From NCBI RefSeq assembly GCF_965219715.1, contig NZ_OZ244785.1:2542001-2606000 (forward strand): a stretch of DNA of 64,000 nucleotides, given 5' to 3'. The DNA comes from Bacterioplanoides sp965219715. GTDB lineage: Bacteria; Pseudomonadota; Gammaproteobacteria; Pseudomonadales; Oceanobacteraceae. The position numbers were made by a program, and so were the translations under genes. Below, one piece after another: positions 16,265-24,700 of this stretch (position 1 is its first letter; every line of letters starts with the position of its first letter). Under the pieces are notes generated by a model. It had not been told where the DNA came from. It worked only from the letters and a program-made list of their open reading frames with translations, and did not search any database.

Positions 16265-18385
16265 GTGCCCACCCTTGATTCTTTAGAAGAGCGGCTTGCG
16301 CAGTATCTGAGCCCCAGCCAGATCAAACAAGTAAGCCGCGCTTATTACTACGCAGAACAAGCCCACGAAGGTCAGCGTCGCCGCAGTGGCGAACCCTATA
16401 TCATCCATCCGTTAGCCGTGGCTAACATCCTCGCCGATATGAACCTCGACCATCAGAGTCTGATGGCCGCCATGTTGCACGATGTGATTGAAGACACTGG
16501 CATCCCAAAAAGTGCACTCGCCAAGCAATTTGGTGATGTAGTAACGGATCTGGTGGATGGCGTTTCCAAGCTGACCAACATCCATTTCGAAAGCAAAGAA
16601 GAGCAACAAGCCGAAAATTTCCAGAAAATGGCGATGGCCATGGCGAAAGATATTCGCGTCATTCTGGTAAAACTGGCTGACCGTCTTCATAACCTGCGCA
16701 CCCTGGGGTCATTACGCCCGGAAAAACGCCGCAGAATTGCTCGCGAGAGTCTCGATATTTATGTCCCGATTGCTAATCGCCTGGGCCTGAATGACATTCG
16801 TGTAGAAATGGAAGAGCTGTGTTTCGAAGCCGTATACCCAATGCGCTCCGGACTGATCGCCAAAGCTGTAAAAGCCGCGCGTGGTCACCGTTCAGAAATG
16901 GTCGACAACATTTCCTCAGCGGTGCGCAGCAAGTTGACCGAAGCCAATATTCAGGCTCGAGTGGTTGGCCGGGAAAAACACCTGTCTAGCATCTACAACA
17001 AGATGCGCGAAAAACGTAAGTCACTGGCTGACATCATGGATGTGTATGGATTCCGCATCATTACTGATTCAGTTGACGACTGCTACCGCATACTCGGCGC
17101 CATGCATGCCCTGTACAAGCCTATTCCGGGCCGCTTTAAAGACTATATCGCGATCCCGAAAACCAACGGCTACCAATCGCTGCACACCACTTTAATAGGT
17201 ATGGCTGGTGTACCGATTGAAATTCAGATCCGCACCGAAGAGATGGAAGCCATGGCTAACCATGGTATTGCCGCTCACTGGTTGTACAAATCGGAAAGTG
17301 ATCAGACCAGCGGAACGCAACGTGCGCGACAGTGGGTTCAAAACCTGCTTGAATTACAAAAAAATGCCGGTAGCCCAATCGAATTTGTTGAACACGTAAA
17401 AGTCGACCTGTTTCCGGAAGAGATTTACGTATTCACGCCGAAAGGCAAAATCCTCGAGTTACCGGCCGGTGCAACCGCCGTCGATTTTGCTTATGCCGTT
17501 CATACCGACGTGGGTAATCGCTGTATTGCCTGCCGTATTAACCGCCAGCTGGCACCGTTAAGCGCCAAACTGCAAAACGGCCAGACCGTGCAGGTTGTCA
17601 CCGGGCCGAATTCCAGTCCAAATCCGGCCTGGCTTAATTTTGTTGTTACCGGCAAAGCACGCTCGAACATCCGTAATTATCTGAAGAACCAGCGTCGCAG
17701 CGAATCCGTTTCTCTGGGCGAGCGCTTATTAAATAAAGCGCTAAATGATCTGGGTAAATCCATCAGCGATATCGATCAGCAACACGTGGACCTGGTGCTG
17801 AAAGAAACCGGATTAGAAACATTCGACGATATTCTCGAAGAAATTGGCGCAGGCAATCGCATGGCACCAATTCTGGCACGCCGGTTACTGGTGGCGAATA
17901 AAGATACCGACATCGATCTTGATGCATTTGAACAGTCACCACTGGCCATTCGTGGTACTGAAGGGTTGATCGTCAGTTTTGCCAAGTGTTGTAGCCCGAT
18001 TCCGGGTGACGCCATTGTTGGTCATTCGAGTTCAGGCCGCGGCCTGGTGGTGCATACCGAAGCCTGTAAAAACGTCGAAGAGTTTCGCGATAATCAGGAA
18101 AAATGCGTCATTCTTTCCTGGGATAAAGACATCGACAGTGAATTCACCGTCGACCTCAAAGTGTTCCTGGAAAATCGTCGTGGCATCGTGGTTGAGCTGG
18201 CATCTGCTATCAATCAGGCGGACGCCAATGTTGAACAGATCAGTGTCGAAGAACGCGACGCACGACTGAGTGTTACTCACTTAAAAGTCAGCGTTCAGGG
18301 GCGTCGTCACCTCGCTCGTGTTATTCGCCGCCTGCGCAATATTCATGGCGTAAATAAAATCGTACGAAGTAAAAATAAGGATTAA
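16265..18385 (+). CDS. spoT: Bifunctional (p)ppGpp synthetase/hydrolase
   Basis: 706 residues with a GTG start. In order: an HD hydrolase domain (IIHPLAVANILADM, then HDVIEDTG), a RelA-type synthetase domain (GRFKDYIAIPKTNGYQSLHT split over its core), a TGS domain (VFTPKGKILELPAGATAVDF), a helical/zinc-finger-like region with the cysteines of FAKCCSPIPGD, and a C-terminal ACT domain. The intact HDxxED indicates hydrolase function, as expected for SpoT rather than RelA. It sits directly behind rpoZ and is followed 3 bases later by ridA. Confidence 0.96.
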   Translation: MPTLDSLEERLAQYLSPSQIKQVSRAYYYAEQAHEGQRRRSGEPYIIHPLAVANILADMNLDHQSLMAAMLHDVIEDTGIPKSALAKQFGDVVTDLVDGVSKLTNIHFESKEEQQAENFQKMAMAMAKDIRVILVKLADRLHNLRTLGSLRPEKRRRIARESLDIYVPIANRLGLNDIRVEMEELCFEAVYPMRSGLIAKAVKAARGHRSEMVDNISSAVRSKLTEANIQARVVGREKHLSSIYNKMREKRKSLADIMDVYGFRIITDSVDDCYRILGAMHALYKPIPGRFKDYIAIPKTNGYQSLHTTLIGMAGVPIEIQIRTEEMEAMANHGIAAHWLYKSESDQTSGTQRARQWVQNLLELQKNAGSPIEFVEHVKVDLFPEEIYVFTPKGKILELPAGATAVDFAYAVHTDVGNRCIACRINRQLAPLSAKLQNGQTVQVVTGPNSSPNPAWLNFVVTGKARSNIRNYLKNQRRSESVSLGERLLNKALNDLGKSISDIDQQHVDLVLKETGLETFDDILEEIGAGNRMAPILARRLLVANKDTDIDLDAFEQSPLAIRGTEGLIVSFAKCCSPIPGDAIVGHSSSGRGLVVHTEACKNVEEFRDNQEKCVILSWDKDIDSEFTVDLKVFLENRRGIVVELASAINQADANVEQISVEERDARLSVTHLKVSVQGRRHLARVIRRLRNIHGVNKIVRSKNKD

Positions 18386-18388
18386 TGT

Positions 18389-18772
18389 ATGGCTCGCGAA
18401 ATTATCGCTACCGAAAATGCTCCGGCAGCAATTGGTACTTACTCACAGGCAGTAAAGGTCAATAATACCGTTTACCTGTCTGGCCAGATTCCTCTGGTAC
18501 CAGCCACCATGGAAATGGTTGATGGTGATATTGAAGCGCAGATCCATCAGGTATTTAAAAACCTGACAGCAGTATGTGAAGCCGCTGGCGGCAAACTGCA
18601 GGACATCGCTAAACTGAATATCTTCCTGACCGATCTGAGCAACTTCGCGACCGTTAACCAGGTGATGGCTCAGTATTTCGAACAGCCATATCCGGCACGC
18701 GCAGCTATTGGTGTTGCTCAACTGCCGAAAGATGCTGGCGTTGAAATGGATGGCATTTTAGAGCTGGGTTAA
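18389..18772 (+). CDS. ridA: RidA family enamine/imine deaminase
   Basis: 127 residues. RidA hydrolyses reactive 2-aminoacrylate and related enamines made by PLP enzymes, protecting the cytoplasm. The N-terminal ENAPAAIGTYSQAVKV, the central VYLSGQIPLVP and the catalytic Arg region YPARAAIGVAQLPKDAGVE are intact. It is three bases after spoT, and a clear terminator ends this operon. Confidence 0.94.
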   Translation: MAREIIATENAPAAIGTYSQAVKVNNTVYLSGQIPLVPATMEMVDGDIEAQIHQVFKNLTAVCEAAGGKLQDIAKLNIFLTDLSNFATVNQVMAQYFEQPYPARAAIGVAQLPKDAGVEMDGILELG

Positions 18773-18793
18773 TTTTCCAGCCCTGCCATTACC

Positions 18794-18826
18794 AAGCCCC
18801 GACGGTCTCAACTTTCGGGGCTTTTT
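18794..18826 (+). terminator. Rho-independent terminator after ridA
   Basis: AAGCCCCGA (18794-18802) pairs with TCGGGGCTT (18815-18823) and runs into TTTTT. It closes the rpoZ-spoT-ridA unit 28 bases before the next start. Confidence 0.9.
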
Positions 18827-18853
18827 ATTGCCATCAGATTTTCCAGGCTAATT

Positions 18854-19363
18854 ATGAGCAAAGCTAAAATCACCATCGGTTTAACCAACCCGAAAAGCCC
18901 ATCCAATGTCGGCTCTGTGATGCGAGCGGCTGGCTGCTTTCAGGCCGACGAGGTGTATTACACCGGAAAGCGCTACGACATTGCGGCTAAATTCAGCACT
19001 GACACCCGTAATATGAGCGATAAAATTCTGCTCGAAGGCGTGGAATCGCTAATTGAATGTGCTGACCCTGATGCCAGAATTGTGTGCGTCGAACTGGTAG
19101 AAGGTGCAACCTGCTTACCTGATTTCAAACACCCGGAAAACGCCCATTATATTTTTGGCCCGGAAGATGGAAACATCAGTCAGGGCATTATCGATCAGGC
19201 TGATGAAGTTGTTTATCTACCAACAGTTGGCTGTTTGAATCTGGCAGCGACGGTAAATATTGTTTTATATGATCGCGTAGCCAAAGCGGATTTAAGTTTT
19301 GCCGGAGATGAATTAATACGCTCCAGCCGCGATGTGAATAATCGCGCGAAAGTTAAGTGTTAA
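18854..19363 (+). CDS. SpoU/TrmH-family RNA methyltransferase
   Basis: 169 residues, a bare SPOUT catalytic domain without an N-terminal extension. Motif 1 is NVGSVMRAAGC, motif 2 is YIFGPEDGNIS, and motif 3 is LPTVGCLNLAATVNIVLYDR. It should transfer a methyl group from S-adenosylmethionine, most likely to a ribose 2'-O of tRNA or rRNA. It is not a close match to TrmL or TrmJ by eye (the usual SLNVS of motif 3 is LNLAAT), so the target is left open. It lies where trmH would be expected downstream of spoT, but after a terminator. Confidence 0.85.
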   Translation: MSKAKITIGLTNPKSPSNVGSVMRAAGCFQADEVYYTGKRYDIAAKFSTDTRNMSDKILLEGVESLIECADPDARIVCVELVEGATCLPDFKHPENAHYIFGPEDGNISQGIIDQADEVVYLPTVGCLNLAATVNIVLYDRVAKADLSFAGDELIRSSRDVNNRAKVKC

Positions 19364-19378
19364 ACCCCTTAGATGATG

Positions 19379-19486
19379 GAATGCTATCGTGTGTTCTTTC
19401 AATAGCAGCAACAGGATGTTGCGGTAGCGCGGCAGGGCCAGGGATGGCCCTTCGGCGCGGCGGCTGAAAGAATTCCGATAGCATTC
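19379..19486 (+). repeat. Family A structured element, copy A1
   Basis: Enclosing arms GAATGCTATCG (19379-19389) and CGATAGCATTC (19476-19486) are perfect complements, with a second inner pair TTCTTTCA/TGAAAGAA. Inside are hairpin 1 GCAACAGGATGTTGC (19408-19422) and hairpin 2 GGGCCAGGGATGGCCC (19435-19450), joined by GGTAG and followed by GGCGG. Both loops present GGA. It ends 20 bases before the NYN-domain gene and is in the same orientation, so it would be in that gene's leader. Confidence 0.8.
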
Positions 19487-19506
19487 TACCTATTCAGAGA
19501 AAAACT

Positions 19507-20001
19507 ATGCCCACCGAAAAAGTCGTTATTCTGGTCGACGTGCAAAACATTTATTACACCTGCCGCCAGGGCTTTGGCCGCAACTTCGACTATAACCAGT
19601 TTTGGAAAATGGCAACTCACAGTGCGGACGGAACACAGCGCGAAGTGGTTAAAGCCATCGCTTACGCTGTCGATCGGGGCGACGAGAAACAAAAACAGTT
19701 TCAGAATATTCTTCGGGCGATTGGCTTTCAGGTAAAGCTCAAACCCTATATTCAGCGTGCTGATGGCACCTCCAAAGGCGATTGGGATGTCGGCATCACG
19801 TTAGATGCGATGGAATACGCACCAGAAGCTGACTCTGTAGTATTAGCTTCCGGCGACGGTGACTTCGGTATTCTGGTGCAACGTATGCAACACAAGTTCG
19901 ATACACACGTGGAAGTGTATGGCGTGGAGCAATTAACAGCGGATTCGCTAATCAGTGCCGCCAGTCACTACGTTCCGATTAAAGACAACTTATTACTCTA
20001 G
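19507..20001 (+). CDS. NYN (LabA/DUF88-type) domain protein, putative RNase
   Basis: 164 residues, a single PIN-like NYN domain. The conserved acidic residues are in ILVDVQNIYY, KGDWDVGITLDAM and LASGDGDFGIL, matching the metal-binding set of LabA/DUF88 proteins. Such proteins are predicted metal-dependent ribonucleases. The substrate is unknown. A structured family A element occupies its leader region and a ParD-like gene follows 115 bases downstream. Confidence 0.87.
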   Translation: MPTEKVVILVDVQNIYYTCRQGFGRNFDYNQFWKMATHSADGTQREVVKAIAYAVDRGDEKQKQFQNILRAIGFQVKLKPYIQRADGTSKGDWDVGITLDAMEYAPEADSVVLASGDGDFGILVQRMQHKFDTHVEVYGVEQLTADSLISAASHYVPIKDNLLL

Positions 20002-20066
20002 CCTTCCTCACCTCCAGAGCACCACATCAGCAGGTGCCTCTGACACACTTGCCAACCCAGATAGAG

Positions 20067-20098
20067 AAATATACGATTCATATACGTTTCGTATATTT
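20067..20098 (+). promoter_or_regulatory. Palindromic operator upstream of the parD-like gene
   Basis: AAATATACGA (20067-20076) and TCGTATATTT (20089-20098) form a perfect 10-bp inverted repeat, with a third ATATACG unit between them. It ends 18 bases before the ATG and overlaps AT-rich promoter-like sequence. This is the layout expected for autoregulation by a ribbon-helix-helix antitoxin. Confidence 0.65.
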
Positions 20099-20116
20099 AC
20101 TTGTTATTGGTGTTTT

Positions 20117-20332
20117 ATGGGCATTCTGAAAATCTCTGACGAACTGCATGAAGAGGTCCGCAAATCGAGCGCCGTTATGTCGCGTTCCATTAATTCCCAG
20201 GCGGAGTTCTGGATTAAGATGGGCATGCTGGCCGAACTGAATCCGGATCTGACCTTCCAGCAGATTATTCAGCAACAGCTGAAGTCCCAGAACCTCGATA
20301 CTGAAAAGTTCGACCTGAGGCAGCTCGCCTGA
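20117..20332 (+). CDS. ParD-like ribbon-helix-helix protein
   Basis: 71 residues. The sequence GILKISDELHEEVRKSSAVM and INSQAEFWIKMGMLAELNP match the ParD-like antitoxin family (PF11903 type). The ATG at 20117 is used; upstream in-frame sequence does not resemble the family. No ParE toxin gene follows. Instead the stop is 18 bases before a methionine aminopeptidase gene, so the two appear to form one operon. It probably represses its own promoter through the palindrome just upstream. Confidence 0.8.
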   Translation: MGILKISDELHEEVRKSSAVMSRSINSQAEFWIKMGMLAELNPDLTFQQIIQQQLKSQNLDTEKFDLRQLA

Positions 20333-20350
20333 CTCTTTGGAGAAAATGAC

Positions 20351-21127
20351 ATGCAAGCCAATCAGGTAACGATCAAATCTGCAAAAGAAATCGAATTAAT
20401 GCGCGACTCCGGGCGCTTATTAGCTCGGGTTTTTGCCATGCTTGATGACTTTATAAAGCCGGGGATTACAACCATGGCGATCAACGACGAAGTCGATCGT
20501 TTTATTACCCAGGAGCTAAACGCCCGCCCGGCCAGCAAAGGCCAATACGATTATCCCTACACACTCAACAGCTCCGTAAATGAAGTGGTGTGTCACGGCA
20601 TGCCCAACACCACTCATCCGTTAAAAAGCAGCGATATCGTCAATATCGATATAACTCTGGAGAAGAACGGTTTTATCGCCGATTCCAGCAAAATGTACGT
20701 GATGCCAGACGCCTCACCCGCTGCCCGCAAACTGGTTAAGACAACCTATGAAGCCATGATGGCTGGCATCCAGCAGGTAAAACCCGGCGCCCGTTTGGGT
20801 GATATTGGTTTTGCCATCCAGAGCCATGTAGAGAAACAAGGCTATAGCGTGGTGCGTGATTATTGCGGCCATGGCATTGGCCGGGAAATGCACGAAGAAC
20901 CTCAGGTGATGCATTACGGCAGAAAGGGAACAGGGTTGGAACTTAAACCGGGAATGACCTTCACCATCGAGCCAATGATTAATCAGGGCACCTTTAAGAC
21001 CAAAACTAAAAAAGATGGCTGGACGGTAATCACCAAAGATAAAAAGCTGTCTGCTCAGTGGGAGCACACCATTCTGGTGACGGAAGAAGGTTTTGAGATT
21101 CTGACGTTAAGGGATGAAGAGAAATAG
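20351..21127 (+). CDS. map: Type I methionine aminopeptidase
   Basis: 258 residues, normal for a type Ia enzyme that removes the initiator Met from nascent proteins. The metal ligands are all visible: Asp in VNIDITLEKNGFIADSSKM (two Asp), His in CGHGIGREMHEEP, Glu in FTIEPMI and Glu in SAQWEHTILV; the substrate-binding His is in VCHGMPN. The genomic setting is unusual: it is not next to rpsB/tsf but in an operon with a ParD-like regulator. It may be a second, conditionally expressed copy; whether another map exists cannot be seen here. Confidence 0.93.
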   Translation: MQANQVTIKSAKEIELMRDSGRLLARVFAMLDDFIKPGITTMAINDEVDRFITQELNARPASKGQYDYPYTLNSSVNEVVCHGMPNTTHPLKSSDIVNIDITLEKNGFIADSSKMYVMPDASPAARKLVKTTYEAMMAGIQQVKPGARLGDIGFAIQSHVEKQGYSVVRDYCGHGIGREMHEEPQVMHYGRKGTGLELKPGMTFTIEPMINQGTFKTKTKKDGWTVITKDKKLSAQWEHTILVTEEGFEILTLRDEEK

Positions 21128-21212
21128 ATAGCCAGGCACGATTAAACATCCATTTCAGCCAGCGCCTGGTTATTGCTAAGATAAGATCATTCTTAAATAT
21201 TCGCGGCTCAAT

Positions 21213-21629
21213 ATGACAGCGCCTCAATCAGATACACAACAGCTCTGTGATTACATCATCCAGCTCCTGCCAAAGGCCGAGCTGATTTACCTGTTTGGCT
21301 CTCATGCGAATGGACAAGTAAGGCAGGATAGCGACTACGACCTGGCCGTATTACTTCCTGAACATCTTAACAATATCGAGCGCTGGGAGTTGGCTCAGCA
21401 GCTGGCTGGTAAGCTTGGTAAAGATGTCGACCTGATCGACCTTAGGCAAGCATCCCCGGTTCTGCGCATGCAGATTATTGATCAGGGCAGACTGATTTCA
21501 GGCGATAAAAACACAGCAACAGCTTTTGAAATGCAAAGCTTCAGCATGTACGGCAATCTTCAGGAGAGCCGTGCTGCAATTATCTCCGACTTCAAACAAC
21601 AATTAACTCAGGAATCCAAGCATGGATGA
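21213..21629 (+). CDS. mntA: MntA-like nucleotidyltransferase antitoxin
   Basis: 138 residues. The minimal nucleotidyltransferase motif GSHANGQVRQDSDYDLAV has the GSx10DxD spacing, followed by a third acidic region (KDVDLIDL). In type VII systems MntA neutralises HepT by AMPylating or oligoadenylating its tyrosine. The stop overlaps the next start by eight bases, as usual for the pair, with the antitoxin gene first. Confidence 0.88.
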   Translation: MTAPQSDTQQLCDYIIQLLPKAELIYLFGSHANGQVRQDSDYDLAVLLPEHLNNIERWELAQQLAGKLGKDVDLIDLRQASPVLRMQIIDQGRLISGDKNTATAFEMQSFSMYGNLQESRAAIISDFKQQLTQESKHG

Positions 21630-22026
21630 CGTTGTTCTAAACAAACTTTCAACGATTCAACGTTGCCTGCAGCGCATTCATGAAGAATTCGATGGCGATG
21701 AGTCCGGGTTCCGTACCAACTTCACCAAGCAGGATTCCGTGATTCTCAACCAGCAGCGCGCTTGTGAAGCCAGTATTGATATCAGCAATGTACTGATTCG
21801 CCAGCAACGCCTGGGCATTCCACAATCAGCGCGAGATAGTTTTGAATTAATAGAAAAAGCCGGAGTTATCTCTGCCGGACTATCAGAAAAGCTGAAACGG
21901 ATGGTTGGCCTGAGAAATATCGCGGTGCACGATTATCAGGCATTAAACCTCGATATTGTGGTCTCTGTTGTTAAAAACCACCTGAATGACTTTGAAGAGT
22001 TTTCGTCGGTTATCGCAAAACTCTGA
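21622..22026 (+). CDS. hepT: HepT-like ribonuclease toxin
   Basis: 134 residues, all-helical HEPN fold. The catalytic Rx4HxY motif is seen as RNIAVHDY near residues 110-117. HepT cleaves RNA as a dimer and is inactivated by modification of the motif Tyr by its MntA partner. All three motif residues are intact, so both members of the pair look functional. It is convergent with the TetR gene, with a 22-base gap and no clear terminator. Confidence 0.88.
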   Translation: MDDVVLNKLSTIQRCLQRIHEEFDGDESGFRTNFTKQDSVILNQQRACEASIDISNVLIRQQRLGIPQSARDSFELIEKAGVISAGLSEKLKRMVGLRNIAVHDYQALNLDIVVSVVKNHLNDFEEFSSVIAKL

Positions 22027-22048
22027 GGCTATTTCACCACCAGATTTA

Positions 22049-22648
22049 CTATTTTACCGCCAGGCTAAGCGCATATTCCGCCAACTGCTCCAGCGTCATT
22101 TCGCCATCCGGTTTATACCAGTTGGTGGTCCAGCTTAATGCGCCGGTTAAGAAACGTCGCAGAATAAAGGCGTCGATCTGAACCATACCTGCTTTGCGAG
22201 CCTCTTCTAAGGTATCCAGCCACAGCTGCTCATAGGCATCGCGCAATGCCAGAATATGCTTTTGGCTATCCGGTTTTAATGAGCGCCATTCATACACCAA
22301 TACACTCATAGCTTCGCCGGTTTCACCCAGAATCGACTGCAGCTCACAACGAACCAGCGCCAGCACTTTATCGCGCGGGTTATCCGCCTGAGCCAGGGCT
22401 TCCTGCATCAAAGCGGTGTTCAGCGTGATGGTTTCTTCCATCACTGCCTGAAGAATGGCTTCTTTTGATTTGTAGTGGTGAAACAGGCTACCCGACTGAA
22501 TGCCAATCTCAGCCGCCAGGTCACGTACAGTCGTACGCTCATAACCTTTGTTTTTAAACAGGCGTGCGGCAGCAACCAATAACCGGCCTTTGGCGCTGTT
22601 CGGGTCAGTAATCTGGCCCTGATCAATCAATTGCTGCACTAAGCTCAT
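22049..22648 (-). CDS. atuR: TetR-family repressor of the atu operon
   Basis: About 199 residues from the ATG at 22648; an in-frame start at 22699 would add 17 residues unlike the family. The N-terminal HTH is typical: GRLLVAAARLFKNKGYERTT, then IGIQSGSLFHHYKSKEAIL. It is transcribed away from atuA, with a perfect palindrome in the shared promoter region. By analogy with P. aeruginosa AtuR it should repress the operon until an acyclic terpenoid acyl-CoA appears. Confidence 0.8.
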   Translation of the reverse strand: MSLVQQLIDQGQITDPNSAKGRLLVAAARLFKNKGYERTTVRDLAAEIGIQSGSLFHHYKSKEAILQAVMEETITLNTALMQEALAQADNPRDKVLALVRCELQSILGETGEAMSVLVYEWRSLKPDSQKHILALRDAYEQLWLDTLEEARKAGMVQIDAFILRRFLTGALSWTTNWYKPDGEMTLEQLAEYALSLAVK

Positions 22649-22786
22649 ATCTCGTTTATTCCAACTAACTATCCAGAAAACCGCCGGATTATCGCGCAAA
22701 GCGCGCTGGTGATCACTTACTAAAGCGCGTTAACACGACCAATTGGCGGTTTAGTTTCATTGTAACCATGAATTAGGGATTTACAA

Positions 22787-22804
22787 ACCAAGCGCTTGCT
22801 TGGT
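22787..22804 (+). promoter_or_regulatory. Perfect palindrome in the atuR-atuA promoter region, probable AtuR operator
   Basis: ACCAAGC-GCTT-GCTTGGT is a perfect 7-bp dyad with a 4-base spacer. It lies in the spacer of a possible promoter (TTTACA at 22780-22785; TAGTCT at 22804-22809) 63 bases before the atuA start. TetR repressors of acyl-CoA catabolic genes commonly bind dyads of this CAAGC...GCTTG form. Confidence 0.7.
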
Positions 22805-22866
22805 AGTCTGTTTCACCAGTTATTAAGAAGAATCCCGATCGTCAACCAATGGGATGGGAAACAGGT

Positions 22867-24693
22867 ATGAGCAAAAGCATTCGAATCGGCTGTGCATCGG
22901 CCTTCTGGGGTGATACCGGCGCCGCCGCTCACCAGCTGGTGAATCAGGGCAAACTGGATTATCTGGTGTTTGATTATCTGGCTGAGGTCACCATGTCGAT
23001 CATGGCCGGTGCCCGCCTGAAGAACCCGGAAGCGGGTTTTGCCCCGGATTTTGTCCAGGTGCTGAAGCCATTGCTGCCAACCATTGCCGAGCAAGGCATT
23101 AAGGTTGCCAGTAATGCTGGCGGTATCAACGTATCTGGTTGTGCACAGGCGCTGCAGGCTGTGATCGATGAAGCAGGTTTAGACCTGACCGTCGCAGCGG
23201 TTGAAGGCGATAACCTGACCATGAATCAGGCTCAGTTCGCTGAAGCCGGTGTCACCGAGATGTTCTCCGGTGTCGAACTGCCGGGTAAATGTCTGAGCGT
23301 TAATGCTTATTTAGGAGCTCCTTCTGTCGCCCAGGCGCTGGCCGCTGGGGCTGATATTGTAATTACCGGTCGTTGTGTCGACTCTGCCGTAGTACTTGGC
23401 CCACTGATGCATGAGTTCAGCTGGCAGGCCACCGACTACGACAAACTGGCTCAAGGCTCTCTGGCAGGTCACATCATTGAATGTGGCGCCCAATGTACCG
23501 GCGGTAACTTCACCGACTGGCAATTGGTTTCTGCAGGTTATGCCAATATGGGCTTCCCAATTGTTGAATGCTCCGAGGACGGCAGTTTTATTGTTTCCAA
23601 ACCGGATAACACCGGCGGTCTGGTTTCCACTCACACCGTTGGCGAACAGCTGTTGTACGAAATTGGCGATCCGGCAAACTATTTATTGCCCGACGTTAGC
23701 TGTGATTTCAGCCAGGTTAATCTGGAACAGGTTGGCGACAACCAGGTGAAAGTCAGCAACGCCAAAGGCCGTGCTCCAAGCGATCAATATAAAGTGTCAG
23801 CCACTTATATGGACGGCTTCCGCTGTACCGCCACTTTTATGATTGGTGGTCGTGAAGCAGCGCAAAAAGGCCAGTCTGTTGCCGATGCAATTATTCAACG
23901 CGTTAGCTTCCTGCTGAATATGCAGAAATTCGACGGCTTTAAAGATAAAAACATCGAAATTCTTGGCAGCGAGAGCACTTATGGTGCCCAGTCCGCTGGT
24001 GCAAGCAGTCGAGAGGTCATCGTAAAAATTTCGGTACAACATGACGATAAACGTGCTTTGGGGGTTTTCGCCCGTGAAATCGCTCAGGCAGCAACGGCTA
24101 TGGCGCCGGGCATTACCGGTTTGGTTGGTGGCCGTCCGAAACCAAGCCCAAGCATTCGTTTATTCTCATTCCTGTGGCCAAAAGATCAGGTGCCTGTCAG
24201 CATCAAGCTGATAAAGTCTGAGCAGAGCCAGGATGTTGTCATCAACACCAACAGCCAACTGGAAGCAGCCACGACCCGAATTAATCCGGAAAATAACGCC
24301 GAAATTGCTGCGCTAACCGATGAAGTACCGCTGATTAATCTGGCGGTTGCCCGCAGTGGCGATAAAGGTAATCACTGCAATATTGGTGTAATGGCACGTG
24401 AAGCTGAATACATACCTTATATTCAGCAGGCATTACGCTCGGAGGCTGTTTCTGAATATTTAAGCCATTTATTAGATGACCAGAGCAGTGCCACTAATCT
24501 GTTCGAACTGCCGGGTTTAAATGCCTACAACCTGCTGCTGGAAAATGCGTTAGGTGGCGGTGGTATCGCCAGCCTACGTATTGATCCACAAGGTAAAGCC
24601 GCAGCCCAACAACTGCTGGATATGCCGGTTAAAGTGACTGCAGAAATCGCCGCAAAAGCGACCTCGGCTTACAACGAATTAATAAATAAGTGA
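22867..24693 (+). CDS. atuA: AtuA family acyclic terpene utilization protein (DUF1446)
   Basis: About 608 residues. The start at 22867 is preferred because GGGA is placed 7 bases upstream; an in-frame ATG at 22849 lacks a site. The N-terminal IRIGCASAFWGDTGAAAHQL and the GGINVSGCAQAL, ITGRCVDSAV and ARSGDKGNHCNIGV motifs are those of the AtuA/DUF1446 family. AtuA is required for citronellol and geraniol growth in Pseudomonas; its biochemical step is not established. It is the first gene of the operon. Confidence 0.88.
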   Translation: MSKSIRIGCASAFWGDTGAAAHQLVNQGKLDYLVFDYLAEVTMSIMAGARLKNPEAGFAPDFVQVLKPLLPTIAEQGIKVASNAGGINVSGCAQALQAVIDEAGLDLTVAAVEGDNLTMNQAQFAEAGVTEMFSGVELPGKCLSVNAYLGAPSVAQALAAGADIVITGRCVDSAVVLGPLMHEFSWQATDYDKLAQGSLAGHIIECGAQCTGGNFTDWQLVSAGYANMGFPIVECSEDGSFIVSKPDNTGGLVSTHTVGEQLLYEIGDPANYLLPDVSCDFSQVNLEQVGDNQVKVSNAKGRAPSDQYKVSATYMDGFRCTATFMIGGREAAQKGQSVADAIIQRVSFLLNMQKFDGFKDKNIEILGSESTYGAQSAGASSREVIVKISVQHDDKRALGVFAREIAQAATAMAPGITGLVGGRPKPSPSIRLFSFLWPKDQVPVSIKLIKSEQSQDVVINTNSQLEAATTRINPENNAEIAALTDEVPLINLAVARSGDKGNHCNIGVMAREAEYIPYIQQALRSEAVSEYLSHLLDDQSSATNLFELPGLNAYNLLLENALGGGGIASLRIDPQGKAAAQQLLDMPVKVTAEIAAKATSAYNELINK

Positions 24694-24700
24694 ACTTTTT

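Noticed and set aside
20002..20066. A terminator after the NYN gene (CAGAG-CACC with GGTGCCTCTG)
   Set aside because: The stem has a bulge and there is no U tract; evidence is too weak to list.
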